Shown: positions 37,105 through 44,786 of the stretch, piece after piece
Position numbering within the stretch: the first letter of the stretch is position 1
How the letters are laid out: the number at the start of each line of letters is the position of its first letter
Assembly: GCA_023432985.1 (NCBI GenBank)
Contig: JAEZEQ010000007.1
Span: 21,313 to 85,312, forward strand
Length of the DNA: 64,000 bases
Source: Bacteroidota bacterium
GTDB lineage: Bacteria; Bacteroidota; Bacteroidia; CAIKAF01
Reading direction: 5' to 3'
Notes under the pieces: generated by a model
The model's input: the letters and a program-made list of their open reading frames with translations, nothing else
The model's database searches: none
Told to the model about the DNA's origin: nothing
Position numbers and translations under genes: made by a program

Positions 37105-37165
37105 TATGGATGAAATTTTTCTGAATTTTTCGGTGAAATAAAGTTACTTTTGTTTGAAAAGTGTG

Positions 37166-37173
37166 CAAAGGTA
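37166..37173 (-). promoter_or_regulatory. -7 promoter element of alaS
   Basis: Minus strand TACCTTTG, about 60 bases before the alaS start. No clear -33. Confidence 0.5.
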
Positions 37174-37258
37174 AATCTATTTTGCGGTAAGTATACTAAA
37201 TAATAAAGATTTTTACCGCATTTTTGCGCGGTGGTATAGAGGTGAATGGCAATTTTTT

Positions 37259-38224
37259 ATGGCTAAAAAGAAGATAAAGTACATATACAATCCCGAAACC
37301 CTTAGATATGAACCTGCCAGGATGAAGTGGACAGAAATCGTTGGTCGATTGCTGTGGATTTTGTCGACGGGTATAGTATTTGGAGGATTGGTTATCTTAT
37401 TTGGCTGGCAATTTTTAGCCTCCCCGCGCGAGAAAAGGATGGCCCGGGAATTGGAAGAAATGCGCGTAAAATATGATTTATTGCAGAAAAGAACAGAGTT
37501 GAACGAAGCTGTTTTATCCGATTTGCGGAAAAGAGATCAGAATTTATACCGGGCTATTTTTGAGGCCGAGCCTTTGCCCGAAAACATGGGTGCAATGAAA
37601 GAAGGTTCTTTTGCTAAATTTAGTTCTCTTTCGAACAGAGAATTAATCAACCTCTCTAAAGAACGTATAGACAAATTAAGTCGCCAAATCGTGGCTCAAT
37701 CACAATCCTACGATGCCTTATTTTCATTGGCGCGGCGTAAGGAAGACTTATTGAGGGCCATACCTGCCATAATGCCCGTGCTAATTGGAGATATAAATGA
37801 AGTTGCAAGCGGGTTTGGATATAGAATTCATCCGGTATATAAAACCCAGAAATTTCATGCGGGTATTGATTTCACAGCTCCAACCGGTACGCCAATTTAT
37901 GCTGCAGCAGACGGGGTAGTCAGCTCTGAGCCTGCCGGGGGAGGATACGGACTTTGTATAGTATTGAATCACGGATTTGGCTATAAAACACTCTATGCGC
38001 ATTGCAGTAAGTTATTAGTAAAACCCGGACAAAAAGTGAAAAGGGGCGAAATGATAGCAAGAGTGGGGAATACGGGATTATCGACCGGTCCGCATTGCCA
38101 TTACGAAGTGCATTTGAATAATACGCCTGTAGATCCGGTGAATTATTTCATCACCGATTTAAGTCCCGAAGAATTTGCCATGATATTAGAAGCGTCTCAA
38201 AACGCGTCAAAATCGTTCGACTAA
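37259..38224 (+). CDS. M23-family (LytM) peptidoglycan peptidase
   Basis: 321-residue membrane-anchored protein: a cytoplasmic basic N-terminus, one transmembrane helix (about 27-50), a coiled-coil-like stretch (about 57-90), then an M23 domain in the C-terminal half. The zinc site HxxxD (FHAGIDFTAP) and the HxH motif (GPHCHYEVHL) are intact, as is the linker GFGYKTLYAHCSKL, so the enzyme should cleave peptide cross-links. It lies next to alaS in divergent orientation. Confidence 0.9.
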   Translation: MAKKKIKYIYNPETLRYEPARMKWTEIVGRLLWILSTGIVFGGLVILFGWQFLASPREKRMARELEEMRVKYDLLQKRTELNEAVLSDLRKRDQNLYRAIFEAEPLPENMGAMKEGSFAKFSSLSNRELINLSKERIDKLSRQIVAQSQSYDALFSLARRKEDLLRAIPAIMPVLIGDINEVASGFGYRIHPVYKTQKFHAGIDFTAPTGTPIYAAADGVVSSEPAGGGYGLCIVLNHGFGYKTLYAHCSKLLVKPGQKVKRGEMIARVGNTGLSTGPHCHYEVHLNNTPVDPVNYFITDLSPEEFAMILEASQNASKSFD

Positions 38225-38247
38225 AATGCGATTTGGCAGTGCTTAGT

Positions 38248-38279
38248 TTTGGCAAGGCAGGGTATAAATACTACCTTTG
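38248..38279 (+). promoter_or_regulatory. Promoter of the cystathionine beta-synthase gene
   Basis: TTTG (38248-38251), 20 bases, TACCTTTG (38272-38279): a near-ideal Bacteroidota promoter. It shows that an in-frame ATG at 38233 cannot be the start. Confidence 0.75.
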
Positions 38280-38295
38280 TGCTTTAATTCAGGAA

Positions 38296-39660
38296 ATGAG
38301 CAAAATATATAATAATATTCTGGAAACCATTGGGAATACGCCATTGGTAAAGTTGAACAAGATTGTAAAAGATATTCCGGCTACTGTTTTAGCCAAGATA
38401 GAAACCACAAATCCGGGCAATTCGATTAAGGATAGGATGGCGGTGAAAATGATAGAAGATGCCGAAAAATTGGGATTGTTGAAGCCGGGAGGCACCATCA
38501 TCGAAGGCACATCGGGCAATACCGGTATGGGTTTGGCTATGGCTGCGGTGATTAAAGGCTATAAATGTATATTTACAACGACCGATAAACAGAGTAAGGA
38601 AAAGGTAGATGCGTTGAAAGCGTTTGGGGCTGAGGTAATCGTTTGCCCTACCGACGTTGATCCGGAGGATCCGCGTTCCTATTATTCCGTTTCGTCGAGA
38701 TTGGTAGAAGAGATTCCCAATGCGTGGAAGCCGAATCAATACGATAATCCCAGTAATGCACAGGCCCATTACGAAACAACAGGCCCCGAAATATGGGAAC
38801 AAACCGAGGGGAAAATCACCCATTTGGTTGTAGGTGTGGGTACAGGCGGCACCATCAGTGGTACGGCTCGTTATTTAAAAGAAAAAAATCCGAATATAAA
38901 GGTATTTGGAATCGACACCTATGGGTCGGTTTTCAAGAAATATAAAGAAACGGGAGAGTTCGATAAGAACGAAATTTATCCCTATATAACCGAGGGAATC
39001 GGAGAAGATTTTTTGCCGGCGAACGTGGATTTTTCGCTTATAGATCATTTCGAGAAAGTGACCGATAAAGATGCGGCCATTTATACGCGATTATTGCCCA
39101 GAACAGAGGGTATTTTTGCCGGAAATTCTGCCGGATCTGCCGTGGCGGGATTGATACAAATGAAAGATGCTTTCAAAGAAGGAGATTTGGTGGTGGTGAT
39201 TTTTCACGATCATGGAACCCGTTATTTGGGAAAAATGTTCAACGAAGATTGGATGCGTGATCGCGGGTTTATTCAGGACATCAAGCCTACGGCCGGAGAT
39301 GTGGTACGCCGCCATGCCGGAAAAAAGCTGATTAGTGTTTCCCCGGATGCCAAAATAGACGAAGCTTGTGCTCTAATGAATCAATACAGTATCAGTCAGA
39401 TTCCGGTGGTTGAACAAGGAAATTTTGTGGGCGCATTAAACGATACTCACGTATTGCAACAATTGTTGAAAGGAGATATTTCGAGAGAAGATAAGGTGGA
39501 AAAAATTATGGGTCCGGCTTTCCCGATTATAGCGGCATCTGCAAGCTTGGATGAAGTGGGAAAAATGTTTAGTAAAGAGAATTCTGCCGTTTTAGTTCAG
39601 GATTTAGGCGGCAATATTCATATACTGACTAAGGAAGATTTAATCAGCACTATACTCTAA
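38296..39660 (+). CDS. Cystathionine beta-synthase (PLP plus CBS domains)
   Basis: 454-residue PLP enzyme of the cysteine-synthase/cystathionine beta-synthase family. Residues 1-325 are the fold-type II catalytic domain with the PLP lysine in NPGNSIKDRMA, the phosphate loop GTSGNTGMGLA and GVGTGGTISGTARYL. Residues about 335-454 are a tandem CBS-domain pair (DEACALMNQYSISQIPVVE, LDEVGKMFSKENSAVLVQD), which in relatives senses adenosyl compounds. It either condenses serine and homocysteine or makes cysteine; the CBS pair favours the former. The start at 38296 (MSKIYNNILETIGNTPLVKL) matches family and promoter position. Confidence 0.9.
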   Translation: MSKIYNNILETIGNTPLVKLNKIVKDIPATVLAKIETTNPGNSIKDRMAVKMIEDAEKLGLLKPGGTIIEGTSGNTGMGLAMAAVIKGYKCIFTTTDKQSKEKVDALKAFGAEVIVCPTDVDPEDPRSYYSVSSRLVEEIPNAWKPNQYDNPSNAQAHYETTGPEIWEQTEGKITHLVVGVGTGGTISGTARYLKEKNPNIKVFGIDTYGSVFKKYKETGEFDKNEIYPYITEGIGEDFLPANVDFSLIDHFEKVTDKDAAIYTRLLPRTEGIFAGNSAGSAVAGLIQMKDAFKEGDLVVVIFHDHGTRYLGKMFNEDWMRDRGFIQDIKPTAGDVVRRHAGKKLISVSPDAKIDEACALMNQYSISQIPVVEQGNFVGALNDTHVLQQLLKGDISREDKVEKIMGPAFPIIAASASLDEVGKMFSKENSAVLVQDLGGNIHILTKEDLISTIL

Positions 39661-39681
39661 GAAAAATAAATAGGCATATTG

Positions 39682-39714
39682 ATAAAGCAAGTCGATACCC
39701 AAGGCTTGCTTTAT
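39682..39714. terminator. Convergent terminator hairpin
   Basis: ATAAAGCAAG (39682-39691) pairs with CTTGCTTTAT (39705-39714), with T-rich sequence on both sides. It lies between the convergent cystathionine synthase and LysM genes and touches the stop codon of the latter. Confidence 0.6.
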
Positions 39715-41300
39715 TATTTTATTTTAAGTTTTTGACCTACGCGCAAATTATCCGATTTTAGGCCATTCCATTCCTTTATTTTGGTATAAGAAACGCCATA
39801 TTTTCGGCCGATTGCATAGAGGGTATCTCCGCTTTTAACTGTATAATATTTAAATGCGGGCTTATTTACCGGGGCTTTGATTTGGGGTTTAATGGGATCT
39901 GCAGCCGGGGGTTTAGGTTCGTTATTGGGCTCAGGTCGGGCGGCACCCTCACCAAAATCCACTTCTTCATTTTCAGTCGGGTCGTCAATTTTCACGTTTT
40001 GACGTGCGGCTACATCCTCCTGTGCAGGCTTTTCGATAACTTTTTTGCTTACCCGAACCACCAGTTTTTGTCCGCTTATAATCTTAGTGCTGCGCATGCC
40101 GTTCCAAGCTTTAAGTTGGTTGACACTAACCTTATATTTTTGTGCAATGCGCGATAGCGTTTCACCGCTGCGGATTACGTGATATTTTTTGACCGTAATG
40201 GTTTTAGTTCCCGTAGAAGAAAGGGTATTTTGATTTCCTGCCGGAGTAAGGTTTACTTCGGGTCTATGCTTCGGAGCTTCCGCAAATTCGGCGGCTTTGT
40301 ATAAGGCTATTTCGTGTTGTTTGGCTTTAAAAAGGGGTGCATGACCCAGAGGTAAATGGAGAGAAATGCCTTCAGGAACAATTTCCTTACGCAGGGAAGT
40401 ATTTAATTCTTTTAATACCTGAATGGGAATTTGAAGTACCTCTGAAATCTGTCCTAAATGTAATTTCCCGTTTGGAACAACCGATTCGCTTGGTGCAATG
40501 AGGGCGGGGCTGACTAAAGGCATGCGGTTGCTGTCGAAATTTTCGCCTATAAATAAGAGCGCTCTGAATACATAATAGTGATTGCGATTGCTTTCGGGCA
40601 AATAAGATAAAATCTCTTCGAATTTATCCGTTCCCGATCTTTGTATGGCTTTATTTACGAGGGCGGGACTACTCGAAAAGGCCAGAATACTCAAAGGCCA
40701 TGAGTCGTAATAGCTATATAAATCCTTTAGGTATAAAGCTGCGGCAAAGCTGCTTTTTTCCAGACTCATGCGTTCATCCGTCATGGCATCAATAGAGAGT
40801 CCGTACTTAAAAGCATGCGTATACGAAAACTGCCATATTCCTCGTCCGCCATTTTCTCCGATAAAATAAGGGTTCAATGCCGACAAAGCAGCCGGAAGAT
40901 ATTTGAGTTCGCCCGGCAAAGAAAGGGCATTTAAATGTTTTTCGATCAGGGGAAAATATTCATTACCTATGGCAAATAATAATTCCGTATTTCCTGTTTT
41001 ATCGTAGGTGAAATACTGCGTATAGGCATGAACTTTTTGTTGGTTGAATAAAGGGAAAGATGGAATTGGCGCGAGGAAAGCTTTTTCTCTTTCGGCATAA
41101 CTACATGGCACGAGGCAGGCATTTTCGCATTGCACATCGGCTTCAATACTTCGGTTTGCCAGGAGCGGATTTTCGCTAAGACTTTCGAAGCTGGATACAA
41201 ATATGCGCGTATTTACACTGTCTTCGGATCCGGAAAAGCCGGCAAAAACAGGCATTGCGGTGGAGAGAAAAGTAAAATATAGAAAGAGTTTTTTCATCAT
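39714..41300 (-). CDS. Lytic-transglycosylase-like protein with two LysM domains (catalytic Glu missing)
   Basis: 528-residue exported protein laid out like MltD. A signal peptide (1-20) is followed by an SLT/lysozyme-like domain (about 85-225), a linker, LysM 1 (about 375-420, YHVIRSGETLSRIAQKYKVS) and LysM 2 (about 483-527, YYTVKSGDTLYAIGRKYGVS). The fold blocks GGRGIWQFSYTHAFKYGL, DERMSLEKSSFAAALYLKDLYSYY and SWPLSILAFSSSP are recognisable. However, the residue aligned with the catalytic Glu (normally E in PxxESxxNP) is Leu139, and the AYNxG motif reads AFSSS (207-211). It probably binds but does not cleave peptidoglycan. Confidence 0.85.
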   Translation of the reverse strand: MMKKLFLYFTFLSTAMPVFAGFSGSEDSVNTRIFVSSFESLSENPLLANRSIEADVQCENACLVPCSYAEREKAFLAPIPSFPLFNQQKVHAYTQYFTYDKTGNTELLFAIGNEYFPLIEKHLNALSLPGELKYLPAALSALNPYFIGENGGRGIWQFSYTHAFKYGLSIDAMTDERMSLEKSSFAAALYLKDLYSYYDSWPLSILAFSSSPALVNKAIQRSGTDKFEEILSYLPESNRNHYYVFRALLFIGENFDSNRMPLVSPALIAPSESVVPNGKLHLGQISEVLQIPIQVLKELNTSLRKEIVPEGISLHLPLGHAPLFKAKQHEIALYKAAEFAEAPKHRPEVNLTPAGNQNTLSSTGTKTITVKKYHVIRSGETLSRIAQKYKVSVNQLKAWNGMRSTKIISGQKLVVRVSKKVIEKPAQEDVAARQNVKIDDPTENEEVDFGEGAARPEPNNEPKPPAADPIKPQIKAPVNKPAFKYYTVKSGDTLYAIGRKYGVSYTKIKEWNGLKSDNLRVGQKLKIK

Positions 41301-41372
41301 TAGCTTGGGCTAAGTTACTTTATTGCATGCATGGATGATTATTATTGTAAAAAAATTAACAAGAAGCTATTG

Positions 41373-42134
41373 TTAATAAGCCTTTGCTGTTTCCTGAATT
41401 ACGGGCAATAATACCTTTTCCCATTTTTTATATCCATTTTCGTTCAAATGCAGCATATCCTTTTTAAAGAGTAGGCTGTCGGGTTTGCCTTGTTCGTTGA
41501 GGAGGGGACTATTGAAGTCGACATAGAAAAACCGATCGTCTTTGCTTCCCCAATCCTTTACCAATTGGTTCATTTGCATAAATTTATCGGCATATTGCAT
41601 GCGACTGGGCGAGTTTTTAATACTGAGGTAGACCAATTTAGTTTGTGGAGAAAGCTGATGCAGTTTCATCGCAAATTTTTTAAAATCCGAAAACACGCTG
41701 TCAACACTGGCTTTGGGGTGAGCCAAATCATTTTCGCCGCAATAAAAAAACACTGTTTTGGGTTCATATTTTGCAACGATACGGGGAAAATAATGGTTAA
41801 TTTCGACTATAGTTGCGCCTCCAAAACCACGGTTAATACCGGTATTATCTTCACAATAATGAACACAATCTTTCCAAAGACGAATGCTGCTACTGCCAAT
41901 AAATAATTGTCCGTTTTTTGAAAATCCCATTTCATAGTCTTTCATTTCGAAAGCCATAATTTCTTTTTCGAATCGATTTACATTGCCTATCAATGCAAGC
42001 GTGTTGACGCCGCTCACTTTGACAGAGTCGCCCGGGGGCGCAGCGTAAAAGGAAGCTTCGGGGGCAGAACAACCCAAGAGCAAACCCATACTAAGGATAA
42101 AAACAGAATGCAGCATTGACCTTATTTTAAGCAT
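41373..42134 (-). CDS. SGNH/GDSL-type hydrolase lipoprotein
   Basis: 253-residue esterase-family lipoprotein. A basic N-region (MLKIRS) and hydrophobic stretch end in the lipobox LLLGC, so it is anchored in the membrane. SGNH blocks: FIGSSSIRLWKD (catalytic Ser), NRGFGGATIVEI, FYCGENDLAHP and the C-terminal Asp-x-x-His in KDMLHLNENGYKKW. The substrate is unknown; carbohydrate or lipid esters are typical. I choose the ATG at 42134, which gives a proper lipoprotein signal. A TTG at 42191 that overlaps the preceding stop would add 19 residues without a sensible role. It follows the EEP-family gene closely. Confidence 0.82.
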   Translation of the reverse strand: MLKIRSMLHSVFILSMGLLLGCSAPEASFYAAPPGDSVKVSGVNTLALIGNVNRFEKEIMAFEMKDYEMGFSKNGQLFIGSSSIRLWKDCVHYCEDNTGINRGFGGATIVEINHYFPRIVAKYEPKTVFFYCGENDLAHPKASVDSVFSDFKKFAMKLHQLSPQTKLVYLSIKNSPSRMQYADKFMQMNQLVKDWGSKDDRFFYVDFNSPLLNEQGKPDSLLFKKDMLHLNENGYKKWEKVLLPVIQETAKAY

Positions 42135-42187
42135 TGCATGATACGAAAAAGTAGGCAATAGGGTTGTTTTTATAACATTTTTTAGGC

Positions 42188-43261
42188 TCAATTTGCGATT
42201 TTAACCTGCATAAGTACAGGTTGGTGATCGCTGTATTCAAATTGCATATCTATACCTTTCACCCATTCAATATGGAGGTTAGGGGAGGTCAGGAAAAAGT
42301 CGATAACAATCTGGTCGGTTTCGCTTTCACTAAAGGGGCTTTCCAGTTTTCGGTTTGTAGGGGTTTGTAGGTCTACGCCCCAATTCCATCCTTTTTCGGG
42401 AAAATGTTTTTCCACGTTAATTTGCGCAATGGCATTTTTTTGTTTCATGGATGGGGGAAGATAATCAGGTGGATATTGATTCCAGTCTCCGCCTACGACA
42501 ACGTAATTTCCTTTGTGATAAGCATCGAGAACAAGTTCTTTGAGTTTAGACATTTGTTCTTGTTTCACCGTACCATCGTCATAAGCGCTGAGGTGCATAT
42601 TATAAACATAAAGTTCTTTCCCGTTTGGCAGGGGAAAACGCGATTCGAGCAGGCATCGGTCGAGCATAAACAAGCCCATAGGCCAGGCTGCATCCGGACT
42701 CAATGCGATGCGGGAATTATTGGTATTGCTGAATTTTGTAAGCGTTTGAATGCCGGCGAGACATTTGCCGTAGGGGTTTTCAATAGGTTGGGGCACAAAA
42801 GAGCAGTCATAATTTTTAGCAAAGAGCGATTGTTTTTGAGGGAATAATGCGCCTATGGCGCTGACTTGATTATTATAATAACTGCGTTTCGATTCCATAT
42901 CTACTTCTTGAAGCAGAATAAAATCTATGCTGTCATTAGCTTGAAGGAATTGATAAATACCCTTTTCATTTTTTTCGGTAATTTCGGGAGATTGGCGCAC
43001 GCCTTTGCCTCCATCAAAAAAGAAATCACTTTCCTTTCCCAGTCCGCCATAACCTATATTCCATGTGAGGAAAGTGAGCAAGCTATCCTCTATACCCAAT
43101 TCGCTGTTATGGCCTATGTTTTCGACCGATTCTCGGGATTGCGGCTTATAGTCGTTGAAGGACATATAGGCAAGAAAAAGCAAAAAAGCGAGCATGATAA
43201 GGGCAATAAATCCCAAAGAGATTTTGGATAAGCGCCATAAAATCGGCATTTTATTTTTCAT
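42188..43261 (-). CDS. Endonuclease/exonuclease/phosphatase-family protein
   Basis: 357 residues with an N-terminal membrane anchor (about 8-32) and an EEP (DNase I-like) domain facing the periplasm. Motifs are FLTWNIGYGG, ILLQEVDMESKRSYYNN, VYNMHLSAYDDG, VVVGGDWNQYPPDY and the final SDHQPVLMQV, carrying the metal and catalytic Asp/His/Asn residues. The substrate could be a nucleic acid, phospholipid or inositol phosphate; sequence alone does not tell. It is likely the first gene of a two-gene operon with the SGNH hydrolase. Confidence 0.85.
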   Translation of the reverse strand: MKNKMPILWRLSKISLGFIALIMLAFLLFLAYMSFNDYKPQSRESVENIGHNSELGIEDSLLTFLTWNIGYGGLGKESDFFFDGGKGVRQSPEITEKNEKGIYQFLQANDSIDFILLQEVDMESKRSYYNNQVSAIGALFPQKQSLFAKNYDCSFVPQPIENPYGKCLAGIQTLTKFSNTNNSRIALSPDAAWPMGLFMLDRCLLESRFPLPNGKELYVYNMHLSAYDDGTVKQEQMSKLKELVLDAYHKGNYVVVGGDWNQYPPDYLPPSMKQKNAIAQINVEKHFPEKGWNWGVDLQTPTNRKLESPFSESETDQIVIDFFLTSPNLHIEWVKGIDMQFEYSDHQPVLMQVKIAN

Positions 43262-43349
43262 AATTCCGGTTTCGTATATAATACAATATTACGAAAAATC
43301 TGTAAAGCAGGGCGATTTGGGCAGATTCGACAAATAATTGTCTAAGCGG

Positions 43350-43379
43350 TTGACAATGAATAAATATTTACTATCTTTG
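43350..43379 (+). promoter_or_regulatory. Promoter of the RluB-type synthase gene
   Basis: TTG (43350-43352), 19 bases, TATCTTTG (43372-43379). This close match to the Bacteroidota consensus lies 19 bases before the ATG. Confidence 0.75.
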
Positions 43380-43398
43380 CACCCCTTTTAAATAAAAT

Positions 43399-44589
43399 AT
43401 GAGAAACAAAAATAGCTCTGCAAAGTCGGGAGATGTAAGAGGAGCAAAAAACAGCGGGTCTGCCGGGTCAGGTCGCTCAACAGGCAAAGGAAAAGCGACA
43501 GGTGCAGGTTCCGCAGCCGGTAAAGGAAAGGCAACAAGTGTATCCTCCACAGCCGGAAAAGGCAGTTTTGCCGAGAACAGAAAAAAGGTGCAACGTATAG
43601 GTAAGGGAACTTCTACCCCTTCGGATGCAAATAGCCCAAGTTTTACCAAAAAGAGATTCAGCAATAACGAGCAATCGAAGGTAACAAAGCCGGAGAGTGG
43701 GAAGAGTTATTCCAAAGTAAAAGGGTCTTTCAGTGGATCCGATTCGAAAAAGGCGGCACCGACCGATAAGCGGGAGGGCACCCCTTTTACTCGTAAGCCT
43801 TTGCGTAAAACAAAGGAGATATTCGGGGATGAAAAAACCACAGCCAAGAAGAGCGATAAAGTGGTCGTTGAGACGGGCGTTCGTTTAAATAAATTCATTT
43901 CGAACAGTGGCGTATGCTCACGTCGGGAAGCCGATGTGTTTATAGAACAAGGCGTTGTAAAAATAAACGGGAAGATAGTGACCGAATTGGGTTACCGGGT
44001 TCAACTCGGCGATGATGTACAATTCGACGGCAAGCATATACGTCCCGAAAAGCCGGTTTATTTATTATTGAATAAGCCTAAGGATTATCTGACCAGTATG
44101 GCCGATGATCGGGGGCGGAAAACGGTGATGAATTTGATTAAGGATGCTTGCAAAGAGAGAGTGTATCCGGTGGGTCGTTTAGATAGAAATACCATGGGTT
44201 TATTGTTGTTTACCAATGATGGAGAATTGGCTGATAAGTTGATGCATCCGCGGAAAAGCGTCAAGAAAATATACATGGCCGAGTTGAGTAAAAATCTTAA
44301 AGAAGAACATTTAGATGCCTTGCGCGAGGGAGTGGTATTGGAAGATGGCTTCTTTAAGCCGGATGTAATCGAATATGTATTAGAAAAAGGCAAGACCGAT
44401 AAAGCCAAAATAGGCATAGAAATACATAGTGGAAGAAACCGTATCGTACGCCGCATGTTCGAACATTTCGGCTATCAGGTAGTAAAACTGGATCGCGTGA
44501 TGTATGCGGGGTTGACCAAGAAGAATATACTGCGTGGAAAATGGAGATTATTGGAAGAAAAAGAAATCGCCCATTTAAAAATGTTGTAA
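43399..44589 (+). CDS. RluB/RsuA-type pseudouridine synthase with long basic N-terminal tail
   Basis: 396 residues. The first 155 are low complexity, rich in Lys, Gly, Ser, Ala and Thr, and likely disordered and RNA-binding. An S4 domain follows (RLNKFISNSGVCSRREADVFIEQGVVKING). The RsuA/RluB catalytic domain (about 215-390) includes VYPVGRLDRNTMGLLLFTNDGEL, with the catalytic Asp in RLD, and HSGRNRIVRRMFEHFGYQVVKLDR. It converts uridine to pseudouridine in rRNA; RluB is the likely match. It is transcribed from its own promoter, and a short open frame at 44596 lies just after the stop. Confidence 0.9.
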   Translation: MRNKNSSAKSGDVRGAKNSGSAGSGRSTGKGKATGAGSAAGKGKATSVSSTAGKGSFAENRKKVQRIGKGTSTPSDANSPSFTKKRFSNNEQSKVTKPESGKSYSKVKGSFSGSDSKKAAPTDKREGTPFTRKPLRKTKEIFGDEKTTAKKSDKVVVETGVRLNKFISNSGVCSRREADVFIEQGVVKINGKIVTELGYRVQLGDDVQFDGKHIRPEKPVYLLLNKPKDYLTSMADDRGRKTVMNLIKDACKERVYPVGRLDRNTMGLLLFTNDGELADKLMHPRKSVKKIYMAELSKNLKEEHLDALREGVVLEDGFFKPDVIEYVLEKGKTDKAKIGIEIHSGRNRIVRRMFEHFGYQVVKLDRVMYAGLTKKNILRGKWRLLEEKEIAHLKML

Positions 44590-44595
44590 AAAGGC

Positions 44596-44694
44596 ATGGG
44601 TTGGATGAAGTATTCCCTCAGAAAGCTCTTTAAAAACAGGACTTTTACATATTTGGAGTATAAACGTTTAAGCGAATCCGGGAAAAGTAATTAG
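44596..44694 (+). CDS. Possible 32-residue basic small protein
   Basis: ATG at 44596, seven bases after the stop of the pseudouridine synthase gene, opens a 32-codon frame ending TAG at 44692-44694. The peptide is basic and contains KYSLRKLFKNRTFTYLEYKR. It could be translated by coupling to the upstream gene. It could equally be chance, since the intergenic space is A+T-rich. No homologue is known to me. Confidence 0.25.
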   Translation: MGWMKYSLRKLFKNRTFTYLEYKRLSESGKSN

Positions 44695-44751
44695 AAATTA
44701 TTTTTTTAACGGGATAAACATATATTTTTTTCGTGATTAAGGGAATTATTC

Positions 44752-44773
44752 CGTTATTTTGCAAAAAATAACG
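44752..44773 (+). promoter_or_regulatory. Perfect hairpin in the sucA leader
   Basis: CGTTATTTT and AAAATAACG form a nine-base-pair stem closed by a GCAA tetraloop, ending 13 bases before the sucA ATG. The left arm contains TTATTTTG, resembling a -7 element, so it could be either an mRNA leader hairpin or an operator. Confidence 0.5.
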
Positions 44774-44786
44774 TAGGTTTATTATC

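Noticed and set aside
42135..42191. TTG start overlapping the EEP-family stop (TTGA) for the SGNH hydrolase
   Set aside because: It would put 19 extra residues in front of a good lipoprotein signal peptide; the ATG at 42134 gives a normal basic N-region and lipobox.
43399..43860. Low-complexity Lys/Gly/Ser-rich coding stretch considered as a separate gene or frameshift remnant
   Set aside because: It is in frame with the S4 and catalytic domains, follows a strong promoter, and similar basic tails are common on Bacteroidota RluB-type proteins.
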